Shown: positions 12,501 through 23,118, numbered from the stretch's first letter. The stretch is DNA of 64,000 bases from Haliclona indistincta (GCA_964017065.1 OZ024784.1:18257490-18321489), one strand, 5' to 3'. The notes: generated from the letters alone by a model not told the origin. Program-made: numbers and translations.

Positions 12501-15500
12501 CCTCATTATATCAAAGAGAATTATTCATATCATAGTTTAAATGACGGATAATGCGGGCTATCAGTTCTATGATGCGTTGGACACTCCAGAAGACTGCTGT
12601 TTGCGTAGGTCTCCACTGATCAGGGCCCCAAATATAGTATGACTTCAGTGCGCTTCGAGGCGATCTTGGTAGGCTAGGCGTGCCTAGGCTCCACGTGCAA
12701 GTTACACCTCTTTGGTGTCAGCGCTGCCTTCTTTCATGTAGTAATAAAGCAAGAGAACTAAAAAATTGGAGGCCTGGCCTGGGTTACTGGAAGAGCGATT
12801 ACTACCCCAAGGCTACGCAGGTATTGTTGCGTAACTTTGCTTACCTAGCGATTGATGGCCGTTGCTGGCGATCAATGGCTGTTGCTGGCGATCGATTTAG
12901 AATTCTCCGTAGACAAAACTATCCACAGTTGATTGCCTAGAAGCTGATAGGTTAGAATTTCACTACAGGATAGCAGCGCATGTCTAAAGAAAATGTGTAA
13001 GCAAGCTATGGACGCTCGTGTGCTGTGCCCTGCACTCGAACACTGAACATCATAGCACACCCAGCGGTTGATTGAATAACTATTATAGTGCATTGTGATT
13101 GCTGTACAGAAAGGTACAATAGCTGCAGTTTACTGTGTATGTGACATGGTGCCATTCCACCGAGGCATCTGTACCTAGTTAGGTGCTTCATTAGTACTGC
13201 ATGATGTGTAATATGGATTCTCATTTCGTTTTTTCTTAAACATGCTTTTTTAACATCAAAGCGTAACATATAGTTACCCCCTAAAAAGAGGACACCCAAT
13301 AATCAGGACAAAATTCGATGTCCCAATGGTGTCCGGATTAGAGAGGTTCCACTGTAGTCTTTGTGTGGTGTCTCTTCCACTCATTCTGTTTTAAATTTTA
13401 ACCCCTGTTCCATTGTATTTCTCCACTGAATCTTATGACAGTTTCGTCTTTTAAGGTGGGACCGGCCCCAAAGGTGTGAAAATATTTATTTTTCACAAAA
13501 TTCTTTGTAACTTTTAAGTTAAAGATAGCATTAAGATCAGATGAATTCAGTCTTTTGTTCAAGCATTGATCACTGAAATAGTTGATTTTAGTAGTATTCA
13601 GATAAACAGAAGAGGCACCATTGCCAGAAATGTAATACATTTTTTGGACATGAGCAGTTTTTCTCATATTTTGCACACCAGGACGTGTTAACAGTCATCT
13701 ACACATCCAGAAAGCACAAGAAGTTGGCTAGAAGGACTGTGCTGAATTGCTGAAGCAGAATAGCTACGATAAAGCTAGTATCAGTGGATACAGAATTTTG
13801 AAATTTCTAATTATCAGCACAAAAATCACAAAATTTTGCCTCTGGGGGAAAATATGCGCACGTCTACCAGAGCTAAAACAAGCATCAGGCAAGTCTGTTT
13901 ATAGCTGTGAGCAACAATCCGGATCGAACTAAGGCACAAATTTTGTCACAAACCTGTAAAACGTGTAAGAAATTTTGCAAATGCTCGAAATTCACTTACT
14001 AATGTATTACGAGAATGAGAACGCTAACGATCGTCGGGGGAAAAAAGAGCGCGTGTGCGAGCGCTTAGCTATGCGTACAGCAGGTTAGCCACGAGTCCCT
14101 AGAGCATGTTCCCAGGTCGAACTAAGCTTTCCAGACGTTAGTTGGCCTTGGGCGATGCGTTTTCAGGTCGCTCTCAATTCCCGTAACACATTAACTAAGG
14201 TTAGTATACGGAACGGTATACGGAAAAATTAAACTCCGTGTCCCGGCATTTCTGGCAATGTACAGCACTCAGCAATGATGAACTGTTTTTGAATTTTTTT
14301 CTTTTTTCTTGCTAGAAAGTCAGGCACCTCTTTTTATAGTTCACCATCGATTCAGATCAAAAAGAGCTTGAGATCTAGCAGAAGCCGCAATGCAAAACAG
14401 TTGCGTTGGGATTTTAGCGCACAAAAACAGAAGTTTATAGAACGACAGCTGGTTCAGCCAGCAATACATTTACAGTTGCGGCTTCTGCTGAAAACTTAGC
14501 TTTACCTATCGACTTCGTGTTGGCCAAGTCTGAGATGGCATGAGTATTACACTCGAGACTTATGGAGCAGCTAAGAAACAGTGTGCGCGGTTGTCTTCGT
14601 TTCACGGGCCTTTAACCCTTTAACCCCTATTGTCGCCTTTTGGCGACATACATACTTCAGACACCATAACTTTATCAAAAAGTGTTAAAATATTCCGAAA
14701 ATAAGCTAAATGAAGAATACAAAAAGTAAAGTAAAAAATTTTTAATAAAAAACTGAAAAGTGTAGGGATGACTCTTAAAAAAGGAAAGGAACAAGATGGA
14801 ATGATGCTTGCAAAAGTAAAGGAACAAGATGGAATAATGCTTGTAAATGTAAAAGTCCCAAGTATCCCTACATCAGCGGCTTGCTGCGACGACATGCTAC
14901 TGACAAATGCGGAATCCTGTTCCTATATATACCTTTTATAACCGTCAAATACTTCATCGGACTGCGTCCTCCAAACACAGCTACCTGCAGCTTATTTAAA
15001 ACTGTCAACTACTTCATCGGACTGCGTCCTCCTAAACACAGATACCTCTAGTTATATACAACCGTCAATTACTTCATCGGACTGCGTCCTCCAAACACAG
15101 ATACCTCTAGTTATTTACAACCGTCAATTACTCCATCGGACTGCGTCCTCCTTCAAGCCGCTGATGTAGGGATACTTGGGACTTTTACATTTACAAGCAT
15201 TATTCCATCTTGTTCCTTTACTTTTGCAAGCATCATTCCATCTTGTTCCTTTCCTTTTTTAAGAGTCATCCCTACACTTTTCAGTTTTTTATTAAAAATT
15301 TTTTACTTTACTTGTTCCTGTTACTTTTTTGATCACTATCAGTTTGAACTTATTAGTTGTATTCTATGTTAGATGTTATTTCATTTTTACAAATCTGTGA
15401 GCAGTATATAGATACTAGTCTAGCAGAGATGTGAACGTGCACAGGCTCTTGAGAGTAAGGAGTGTGGTTTAAATGTTTAATATTACCAATCACAAGAATA

Positions 15501-18500
15501 ATCATTCATTGAAAGGTTTAAAATAGTTAAAGAGGTTGAGGACGCAGAAAGCATAATGTCAAGTCCAGGTATGATTTGACAACATGATACTTGTTAGTAT
15601 TGTAATGGATGAAGAAGAGACTAGCACTAGTACTGACAAATTCATCAGTGATGCTGCGAGCTTAATAGTAGGAGCACGCCTAGTAGAATCTTGTTGATGT
15701 CAATATCACACTCACAGAGGCTTCTAGTCCTTTGCAACTTACGCTGCGTGGTGTAGGAACCTTACTGTGCGTAGAATCTTGCTGCCGGTAAGCAGGCTAG
15801 ACACTCAAGTTGTTCACGTCTGTGTAAGTCAGCTTTAACCCGCCATCTGAAGCGTTAACGAACAGATCAGTGTTATTTAGGGTATAGTACTGGTTTAGAC
15901 ACATTTTCATACCTCTGGCTTGGGCGCTGAAGCGTCCAGAGCAGAGACAAAACGCAGTAGCGAGATAGCTGCAAAACCGATGTGGGCGGAGTTAATGATA
16001 AGAAGCGACAAGAGGGTTAATTAATGAAGTCGCTAGTCCAAAACGGTCCAAAAACCATGTTTTTCAAGGATTACTCGCTTCTGGTAGTGTTTGATGCCTA
16101 TCTAAGAAGTAAGTGCACTAACCAAGATATATACACATGCGATGGTGCAGGTTTGGTAGTGATTCGTTCACTCATGACAGCGCTATGCTTGTCAAAGAAG
16201 AAGAAGAAGAAGAAGAAGAAAGAAGATGAACAATTTGCGTGGGCGGCGATTTCAGTTTACCACTTTAGAAACGTCTGCCAGCTTCGCCAAAGGTATTTTC
16301 TTGCTCAGAACAATCGCCTGATCAATCCTAGATGTCTAGAATCTCGAGAAACGCTATAACAGCGAAGATCTGCAAATGCTCTCTGTCTTGATTTTCGTCG
16401 TCAAACAAGCAGTCCCGGCGACTTTCATAGACGTCCTACAAGCGCTTACACTTCAGAGTCACTTAGAGATAGTTAAAATGCAGTATAGATGTATGATAGT
16501 AGAGATATGTGCGAAAACTCATTTTCACACATGAGTAGCCGCCATCTTAATTCGAGGTCATCCCTACATATCATTGCCGATCGGCAATGATAATAACCGC
16601 AAAAAAATTGACCGGTTTTCGTTGCGCCCTATGCGCTAAACATATTGGCTTCGGCATTTCTATGGCTTCAGTGCAGATGTCACAACGTTTTTAGGAAAAA
16701 CAAATGGCTGCCAAGAAAATTTGGACATTTTGTGGCTTCAGGGTGCTCGGAAACACATCTTTGTACATTCTCTATCATCTGGGCTACATTTTGCACTCAC
16801 CAAAACCACTGCTATTTGTGTGTACTTTTCAGTATCCAGCCCCAAAGTACTAACTTTGCGCAAAATTTGACTAGGCCGTTGCACTTTATTGGCTTCACTT
16901 TCGAAGTGGGAGGGACATATCGACTGACTTGAGTGTGGGCAATTGCGGCTACTCACTGGCGTAAAAGGACGCAAATTTGAGACCAGTAGCACAAAAGACA
17001 CACGAGATATTCACGAGAGAAGTGGTCAGCATTTACGAGGTTAAAATTTCAGCAAGATAATTTAGTAATTAAAGGGTTAAACAGGCTAGAAAGCCTGCTG
17101 TTTCAGGGTGGGTGTAAAACGCGGAACGTGGAATGGAATGGAACGTCAGAGTAAAGAAAATAGCCATATTTCGACTTGAAAAGATTAAGGACACTTGCTT
17201 TGACTTGTTCAGCTTGCGTATTTCTGCACGCAAAGAGTGGAGAGCGGCAGTGGAGTGTGAGACGCGTTAATAGCTGGTGCCGTCAGACTAGTGCAAGCAG
17301 CTCTGCCTGAGACTTCTGCTTGAGCGTAACTTGTAAGAAATGAATCAGAGGTTAAACTCACTAACTATACAGGCAGAGTTTAGTCTAATGGCGCGCACTG
17401 ATCTTTGCTCTTGTTTTAAGTTAACGTTCTAACAACAGCCTTGCTGTAAACATACTCGCATACACCCACAGCCACACCCCCTTGTTGCATAGGCGTACAT
17501 GCTGCCTGGATACAAACAACGGTTACAAGTCATGTTATGCATCGATATGGTGTCCTAAGCTAAGGGTTGAGTTTCTCTCTGTCACAAAGAGAGCTAGTGA
17601 TTCCTGTGAACTTGATTCAGTAGTCTGCACACGATGAGCCTGAGCGAGTGGCACGCTAGTCTTTGATGGCTACACTGCAAAAAACAGATCAGACTACGTT
17701 GGGCAACTCTACCTATAGATATAGAAGTGAGCTCTAAGCTATGATTCAAGCTGAACAAGTCAAATCAAGTGTCCTTCAGCTTTTTTTGTCGTTTGGCGTT
17801 CCATTCCACGTTCCATTCCATTCCACGTTCCGCGTTTTGCACCCACCCGCTGTTTCATGCTGGGAGACAATCACTGCTGATAGCCATTCCCCCTTGTACC
17901 CCACCACACCCAAATATCAAAGGAAAATGGCATGGTATATATCCCATATACAGAGGAAAATATGGATATTTTCCAGGATATTAAAGTTAAAAAGGGCAAA
18001 TATGGATATTTTCCAGGAAGTGGCAAAGTGGCACTAGTCCCTTGTCCACACCTGCCCACCCGGCGAAAGTGCGTGGAGCTTTATACCCCACAAAATAGCA
18101 GATACTAGTGGGCCATCGGCAATAAATTATCAATAAATTTTTGGCGCACGTGTTAACCTTTGGGAAAGGTCAGCCAGCATTGCTGCCTGAAAGCCAAGTT
18201 AACGTGCGTTTTAGCTGCACAAAAGTTGACGCCAGGCTTCGTTTGTCGCCCAACTTGAACACGGGCGTTCGCCATTATAGACCTGGCGAGTGTGCGCTTG
18301 GAGGCGAGTGCCCTGGGCTCCCATCGCTCGTAGATCTTCGCTTACAAGCTACAGAACAGCTACAGCAGCTACAAACACCACGAGAAGACTGGTGGTGGGG
18401 TACAAGTCAGTTAACTCCCGGTCTCTTCGGCGATCGGGATAATACCTCGGTGGTTAATTATGCCATCCTCGGGCTCTGCCCTCGGACAGCATAATTAACC

Positions 18501-21500
18501 ACCTCGGTATAATTATATCCCGTATCGCCTCAGAGACCGGGAGTTAACTATTACATGTACAAGATCGTACTTAGGACGGAGCCATGGACTCTACAAGTCC
18601 TGTTGCAGCTAGCTATGATAACAAGCCACAGCTGTGGTTGCACAGCTAGCTCCTCCCACCGTCTGGAATGCAATTACAGTAGATAAACAGTATGTTTCAT
18701 ATCCTTCTAAACCAGCTCTTATGATACAGAAGCCTAACCCAAGGCTAGCTTTAGCTCACAGAAATCTCCAGAAGCCTTGAATTGTGTGCACAAGTATTTT
18801 GTGTGGTCAAATCATATATTCATACAAATCATATATTCATATTAACCCATTAATTACTAAATTACCTTGATGAAATTTTAACCTCGTAAATGCTGACCAC
18901 TTCTCTCGTGAATATCTCGTGTGTCTTTTGTGCTACTGGTCTCAAATTTGCGTCCTTTTACGCCAGTGAGTAGCTGCAATTGCCCACACTCAAGTCAGTC
19001 GATATGCCCCTCTCACTTCGAAAGTGAAGCCGATAAAGTGCAATGACCTCGTCAAATTTTGCTCAAAGTTAGTACTTTGGGGCTGGCTACTGGAAAGTAC
19101 ATACAAATAGCAGTTTTTTAGTGAGTGTAAAATGTACCCTAGATCATGGAGAATGGGAAAAGTGTTTTCCAGCGTCCTGGAGTCGGGCGACTATTTAATT
19201 TCATGAAAATAATTTTTTATGTTGAAATATGCACTGAAGACAAATAAATTCTGGACATCAATACGTTTAGCAAGGTATACATGCCGAATACCACTGGATT
19301 TTTAATGGTTAATTGTATTCTTCAATAATTATTTAGCTTAATTTTGGAATATTTACCACTTTTTGATAAATAATGATTATATTTATGGTGTCTGAAGTAT
19401 GTATGATGCCAAATGGCGTCACTAGGGTTTAAAGGGTTAATACTTCAGCACATCTTCAGTCATCAGTAGAATATTTCTTTGTCAGACTGCAGCCATGTCT
19501 GAATTTCATTGTTGTAAAAATACTTAGTTGCATGCTCCCTCACCCACTTCATGGGTTTGATATGCTCCTAGCACCGCTATAGAGATGCTCACTTCATTAT
19601 TGTCATCATGCGCTGTTTTTATACAGCTATAACTGCTCCAGTCATTGTCCCTGGAAAGTACCGAAGAGATTTTGAAGATATACAGGCTAAATTTGCTCAA
19701 CTCTTTGTCGAAGTTACCGAGATATTGAAGAAGGAATCAGTCAACATAGAGCGTCTCAAAGAATATGTGTCTAAATTTTCGGAGATGAATGATTCACTTG
19801 ATAATGCTCGCACTATCTCAGACATCATTAATGTCATTCATAGACACTCATCTCTCACATCTTGCTCATATCTCAAAGGAGTTGCTGGTTTATTTCGTGT
19901 ATCTGCTGCCATTGAAAAAATTGAAAAGTATTATGAATTCGTCGATGAATTCTGTCGGTACAAATTGGCAAACCACATTTACATGAAACAAATTTTCTCG
20001 ACCAAATCAATAGAGTTAACACCTTCTACAACGATTACTTTCAAATTGAGGTGGAACCCTAATGATAAGACACTGTCCGATATACTAGAACTTCTCCAAC
20101 AAGCCTTCGATGACCAGTGTGTCTATGTACACATCGTGGTGATTAGAGGAGGGAGTGTACGGGTAATCTGCTGTGCTCAACAGTATCTAATGACCGAACT
20201 AGTGAGGCTAGCACAAAAGAACAGGGAGCTGCTGGTGGAGAGCAGTGTCACCTACCTTAGGGTAGGAGACACTATAGTAGTGGACACCAGTGATCAGAAT
20301 GAGGTGAGGATATGGTATTGTTAAAATTTTGTCACATGTGTCAAATTTTTAATTGTCAGACTTCACTTGTGAAAGATCTTGTTCTTCAATTAACCATTGC
20401 ACTTGAGTTGAAAGGTGAAATTAGACATTAATAATTATATTGAATAATTAATTTAGTACTAGTTTCTCTCACAGACTTGTTGAGTGGGCCTCGATCTCAA
20501 GGTATGGCAATACAATTGTGTTACAGAGCACATGGGTCATGAGTGTTTCCTACCCACAGCAGCTGAGGATGTGATGAAGAGTATGACACACTCCAGTGCT
20601 GTGAGTGATGGTGTTACTGATGATGGTATAGTACATAATGGTTGTCAACATACCCAGAGTGAGACCTCCAGCTCTATATGGCAGATCACAAAAGATGAGG
20701 TTGAGTATATCTTGACTTATAAACCAGATGGAACCTTTCTTGTCTGTGAAAGAAAGGGGACACCTGTTTCTGATCCATCATCATCATCAATCAACACACA
20801 TGTCATGAGTGTTGTGTGAGTAGTACATGTCACCATGGTAACTGGTGTTTATTGTTTGTACAGTGTCAATGGGAGGATTGAGCATGTACTAATCCACAAA
20901 AGAGGACACTACTATGGAGCACTCAATGATGAAAAGTACACATCAGTTGAGCACTTTGTAGCAGTTCTTGTCAGAACAGGATTTATTATTAAAGGAACAA
21001 TATTAGTTACACCGACCAATCGACTATTTCCTGACAAGTGAGCTATCAGTAATGTTGTTTGTGTTTATCACTTCTCACTATCTGCAGAGATACTCTTGCT
21101 AACCTACCATCAGATATTCCCACTATCATACGAGTGAGTATGTAAATTGTACTTTTCCAATCACTCGATCGATTGTAGCATTTGTATTTTTGATTCCAAA
21201 TTGAAGCTTGATTTTAGCTACGTACCTAATATCAAGATGCCATAATTATGAAAAAAATACCTGCAAGTACTGAGAGGACAACGTCTAGAGAATGGTTGAT
21301 TATAGTCTGTTATGGTCATTTGTTACCCATGCGCAGTATGTGGGAGGGTTATGCATTTGAGTTTGTCTACGTGCACATGTGTGTGTTGTCAAGAAACACA
21401 CCTGTTTGCGTCTTACTGCTCGAAAATCTCCGCATAAACACTCTGCAGCTTTTTCACTGAATTTATTGTCCTGTGAAGACGTTTTCAGTGCTGGCAAGCC

Positions 21501-22920
21501 TTGCTTGAGCAGCTAATCTATGGCTTTCTAAAGCTATGTGTCCTTATAAGAGCACTTTACGACATTAGAGACCTTTAGATTCACGTTACGTGTAACCTGT
21601 AACTCGCGTTTGACGTTACAGGTAAAATTCCGTAGGCGATTTAGATTTTACAGACGCCTCAAAATACTTCTGGTTAGACGGCTACGTAAGAAGACGATGA
21701 GCGATCAGAATTCAAGGTTTTGTACCAAGACATGGCTTTTATATGCTAGAATCAACTGCCAGAATAACTTTGTTGCCCCAGATGAGCTTCCAGCAGTGCA
21801 AGCGGCAAGTGAATCTATGGTTGCTCGTATTCAGACGAGTGCTGCAGATGGCAGACAGCGCATATCTGCATTCTAAATAGTCCAACATGTAGAGCAGGCA
21901 TCAAGGTGCATGTTTAGCTATAACAAACGTGGAGCTGACATCATCTCGAGCAACAGGATCTACAGGGAAACTGCCAACCTGTAGACGGGGTGCTACACGT
22001 TCAGAATGAGGAAATTGACGTGTACTCGAAAGAGTGGCAATGCTCACGTGATCATCTACACGTTACAGGTTACACGTATGACGGAAAATGTTTAAATCTA
22101 AATGTCTCTAATGTGGGTGTCATCCAACCTCCTATACACATCGACGTCCTGGCCTGCACTCAATCTCACATGTACCGTCATCAGGTGCTGTCTATGGACT
22201 GTTGCAGTAATGCTGGAGTAGTCATGTACTAACTATGTAGATCTGAGCTCAGCGCACGGGTATAATGTTTCATTAGAACTCAAGTTAAAAATTTTAACTG
22301 TAGTGTGTTTAGCTTCTGATAATAATCACTATATGTTATTTAACCTCTCAGTATTACACATTCAGTGATGTGGCACCACTAGTTCCCAAGCATTACCCTC
22401 ACCATGATCAGAGCACATGGCTCTGCAGACAGCTCAGTAAGGAGGAGTCAGAGAGGTTGCTGAGAGGGAGGATAGATGAGACATTCCTAGTGAGAGCAAC
22501 TGACCTGTCAGGTCCCAGTCACCTCTTCACAGTGGATATTGTGTAAGTAAATGTAATACAATAAGTATTTTTAATCTGACGCAAGTGCCAAACAGCATGG
22601 TGCGTATAATCGTATAATATTTCAATCAGTCAAAAATGTTTTCCAGTGTTTGAATTGACATTAATACACTATACATTATCGTCACTGTGTGTGTGTGTGT
22701 TAGTTGTTTGTTGTTCTTTAGGGTACAGAGGAAGGTGGTCAGTCTGTGTGTTTATAGAGAAGTTGATTGGTTACATGTTGAAAGAAGAAGTGAAAGATAC
22801 GACTCTATCAACACCATAGTGATTCATCATGCCGCTAGTACAGTTTCTATACCAATTGGTGATCATGTAGTACAAGTACTGTTTCTATATCCAGTGCACT
22901 CATCAAAGTATTATAAATAA
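6508..22920 (+). CDS. Death domain plus tandem SH2 protein, nine-exon model
   Basis: Proposed exons: 6508-6520, 6664-6942, 11758-11853, 19627-20303, 20529-20815, 20864-21037, 21088-21133, 22352-22542 and 22722-22920. Every intron is GT-AG and all phases match (1,1,1,0,2,2,0,2). The summed length is 1962 nt, or 654 codons including TAA. Domains in order: Death (about residues 15-90), Ser/Thr-rich linker (98-129), unrecognised region (130-355), first SH2 (about 406-505), short linker, second SH2 (about 547-650). Such a protein would be a cytoplasmic adaptor joining phosphotyrosine recognition to Death-fold assembly; this role is inferred from domains only. The weakest joins are exon 2 to 3 (4.8-kb intron), 3 to 4 (7.8-kb intron) and 4 to 5. 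The alternative is two genes, one ending near 20330 and one starting at ATG 20532. AATAAA signals lie at 23109 and 23113. A possible extra 3' exon starts at 23056. Confidence 0.6.
6664..6942 (+). CDS. Exon encoding the Death domain
   Basis: The exon follows a tttatgcag acceptor and ends before gtacag, entering and leaving in phase 1. The frame holds a complete Death-domain pattern: DWYSLGVVLKVPPSKLKEI, then the LLQYWLDS helix, SW, and an ITALEKIG..LSARLREKY end. The fit to the six-helix Death fold, with its conserved Trp and Leu positions, is clear. The 13-nt exon at 6508 (ATG ATG TCT GAT A) supplies the start and matches the phase. Death domains mediate homotypic assembly in apoptotic and innate immune signalling. 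Confidence 0.85.
7015..8141. mobile_element. Inverted-repeat element carrying a nested TTAA MITE
   Basis: Ends gggtgagaatgtctggtcac at 7015 and the inverted copy ending near 8141 (gtgaccagacattcccaccc) define an element of about 1.1 kb in intron 2 of the Death/SH2 gene. The TTAA-flanked MITE at 7147-7743 lies inside it, so it inserted later. Confidence 0.65.
7147..7743 (+). mobile_element. TTAA-flanked MITE, copy 3
   Basis: 597 bp with TTAA at 7143-7146 and 7744-7747 and CCCTTTAA ends; same family and orientation as 3436-4026. Confidence 0.8.
8437..8895. repeat. Small hairpin MITE and right arm of the 8.5-kb-spaced inverted repeat
   Basis: Positions 8440-8518 form a short element with 16-bp inverted ends (TTTTAGATCCGCACCT). 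It is followed by 8541-8895, the inverted copy of 1-394. Between 8142 and 8437 there is a segment (about 8309-8345) that recurs inverted at 10957-11000. Confidence 0.65.
9333..9728. mobile_element. Foldback element with 'atccctacatc' arms
   Basis: Arms 9333-9478 and 9581-9721 are inverted copies (for example ccagtagcagatttctttat). A related, partly deleted copy is at 45893-46510. Nothing coding is visible. Confidence 0.7.
9911..10013. repeat. Hairpin
   Basis: About 43-bp arms containing tttaaagccc pair around a GC-rich loop (9954-9970). Could be a small MITE. Confidence 0.55.
10072..11000. repeat. Inverted repeat, about 0.9 kb
   Basis: Positions 10072-10120 recur inverted at 10921-10970 with near-identity. 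The arm continues at 10957-11000 into a match with 8309-8345. The open frames between the arms look like chance frames, with no family resemblance. Confidence 0.55.
11024..11164. mobile_element. Palindromic foldback, 141 bp
   Basis: Almost the whole segment is one imperfect palindrome (ggttagagaccgagg ... ctctaacc) with a GC-rich core gcgcgtagcgcg. Confidence 0.65.
11758..11853 (+). CDS. Ser/Thr-rich linker exon of the Death/SH2 gene
   Basis: A 96-nt exon between a ctttag acceptor and a gttagt donor, phase 1 in and out. It is rich in Ser, Thr and Ala (for example TASATDLTSTIATTDTSVSA). Phase agrees with the Death exon before it and the exon at 19627 after it. Assignment to this gene rests on phase and composition only. 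Confidence 0.5.
12048..13354. mobile_element. pogo/Tigger-like non-autonomous element, TA target
   Basis: 1307 bp between TA dinucleotides (12046-12047, 13355-13356) with ends cagtgggaccccgctaatc and ggattagagaggttccactg. CAGTGGAACC-type ends and TA duplication fit the pogo/Tigger branch of Tc1/mariner. No transposase is visible. The interior (about 12640-13200) includes another repeat family also found at 28730, 33530 and 41830. Confidence 0.75.
13400..14600. other. No gene recognised (intron 3 of the Death/SH2 model)
   Basis: No exon-like frame, RNA gene or inverted-end element that I could define. It lies within the large third intron. Confidence 0.4.
14616..17076 (-). mobile_element. TTAA MITE copy 4/5, split by a 1.87-kb insertion
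   Basis: 14616-14723 is the left end and 16592-17076 the remainder of one TTAA-flanked MITE (TTAA at 14612-14615 and 17077-17080). Comparison with the intact copy at 4210-4797 shows that the break falls exactly between gaagaatacaaa and ataaccgc, so one element was interrupted rather than two being truncated. Confidence 0.75.
14724..16591. mobile_element. 1.87-kb foldback-headed element ending in a 20-bp palindrome
   Basis: The left third (14724-15322) is an inverted repeat whose arms read aaaactgaaaagtgtaggg. Between the arms are four copies of a unit of about 62 bp with cttcatcggactgcgtcctcc. The rest (15323-16591) is unique to this family and ends in the perfect palindrome tcattgccgatcggcaatga (16571-16590). 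A second copy is at about 39182-41804. There is almost no target duplication (2-3 bp at most). A terminal palindrome with little duplication is reminiscent of Helitron-like elements, but the 5'-TC and CTRR signatures are not seen. Confidence 0.65.
17106..17848. mobile_element. Mutator-like MITE, 9-bp target duplication (GGGTGGGTG ends)
   Basis: 743 bp with inverted ends of about 41 bp (gggtgggtg.aaaacgcgg) and a perfect 9-bp duplication gctgtttca at 17097-17105 and 17849-17857. Long inverted ends with 9-bp duplications are typical of Mutator-like elements. No transposase frame. Confidence 0.75.
18410..18548. mobile_element. Palindromic foldback, 139 bp
   Basis: Arms begin gttaactcccggtctct and include ataatacctcggtggttaat; the loop is about 25 bp. 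No target duplication could be fixed. Confidence 0.65.
18846..19436 (+). mobile_element. TTAA-flanked MITE, copy 6 (diverged)
   Basis: 591 bp with TTAA at 18842-18845 and 19437-19440. It is more diverged than the other copies in its distal half, so it is probably older. Confidence 0.75.
19627..20303 (+). CDS. Large exon of the Death/SH2 gene, unrecognised domain
   Basis: A 226-codon exon after a tttttatacag acceptor (phase 1) and before gtgagg (phase 0). The first 120 residues look helical or coiled (KFAQLFVEVTEILKK, then a conserved-looking SYLKGVAGLF stretch). The second half looks like a compact alpha/beta unit (VHIVVIRGGSVRVICC, VGDTIVVDTSDQ). I do not recognise a named family. It lies between the Death exon and the SH2 exons. 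Confidence 0.7.
20529..22920 (+). CDS. Tandem SH2 exons
   Basis: Exons 20529-20815 and 20864-21037 encode the first SH2: W-QITKDEVEYIL, PDGTFLVCERKG, SVV-VNGRIEHVLIH, GHYYG, YTSVEHFVAVLV. Its FLVRES-type motif has Cys (model residue 428) where the phosphate-binding Arg normally sits, while the His of the EHVLI strand is kept. Exon 21088-21133 is a 15-residue linker. Exons 22352-22542 and 22722-22920 encode the second SH2: LSKEESERLLRGRIDETFLVRA keeps the Arg (residue 572), and it ends VLFLYPVHSS, like the C-termini of p85-type SH2 domains. The linker between the SH2s is far too short for a p85 iSH2 coiled coil. If the exons form a separate gene, ATG 20532 is the best start. Confidence 0.8.
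21563..22120. mobile_element. Inverted-repeat element in the intron between the SH2s
   Basis: The ends are inverted copies (cattagagac..ttagatt at the left, aatctaaatgtctctaatg at the right), with a second inner pair gttacaggttacacgt. It lies in the 1.2-kb intron between the two SH2 exon pairs. No target duplication found. Confidence 0.55.
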
Positions 22921-23108
22921 TGTGCTTCTTTTTCCGTTTGGTCAAATTTTGGGTTAAAATTTTTCTTAAACAAAATGACATTGTTCATTGTTCTAAGTAG
23001 ATGGTACTTTGTAATTATCTGGTACAGTAATGAACAGTGAGTGTCTCATTCTAGCATCTACTGACCTTGAGAAGTGTCCTTTACCTGCAATGGACGATAC
23101 AGATGAAG

Positions 23109-23118
23109 AATAAATAAA
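23109..23118 (+). terminator. Polyadenylation signals
   Basis: Two overlapping AATAAA hexamers about 190 bp after the TAA of the SH2 exon. Just upstream, 23056-23111 is an exon-like stretch after a ctag acceptor with an acidic frame ending DDTDEE and a stop. An alternative last exon is possible, but its phase does not match a clear donor. Confidence 0.5.

Noticed and set aside
18141..18494. 117-codon plus-strand frame
   Set aside because: It runs into the 18410-18548 palindrome and shows no family pattern or splice support.
20481..20483. TGA read as selenocysteine
   Set aside because: No SECIS element sought or seen, and an open splice alternative exists at 20529.
20532..22920. p85 PI3K regulatory subunit
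   Set aside because: Two SH2 domains and an LYPV end are similar, but the long inter-SH2 coiled coil is missing and the first SH2 lacks the Arg.
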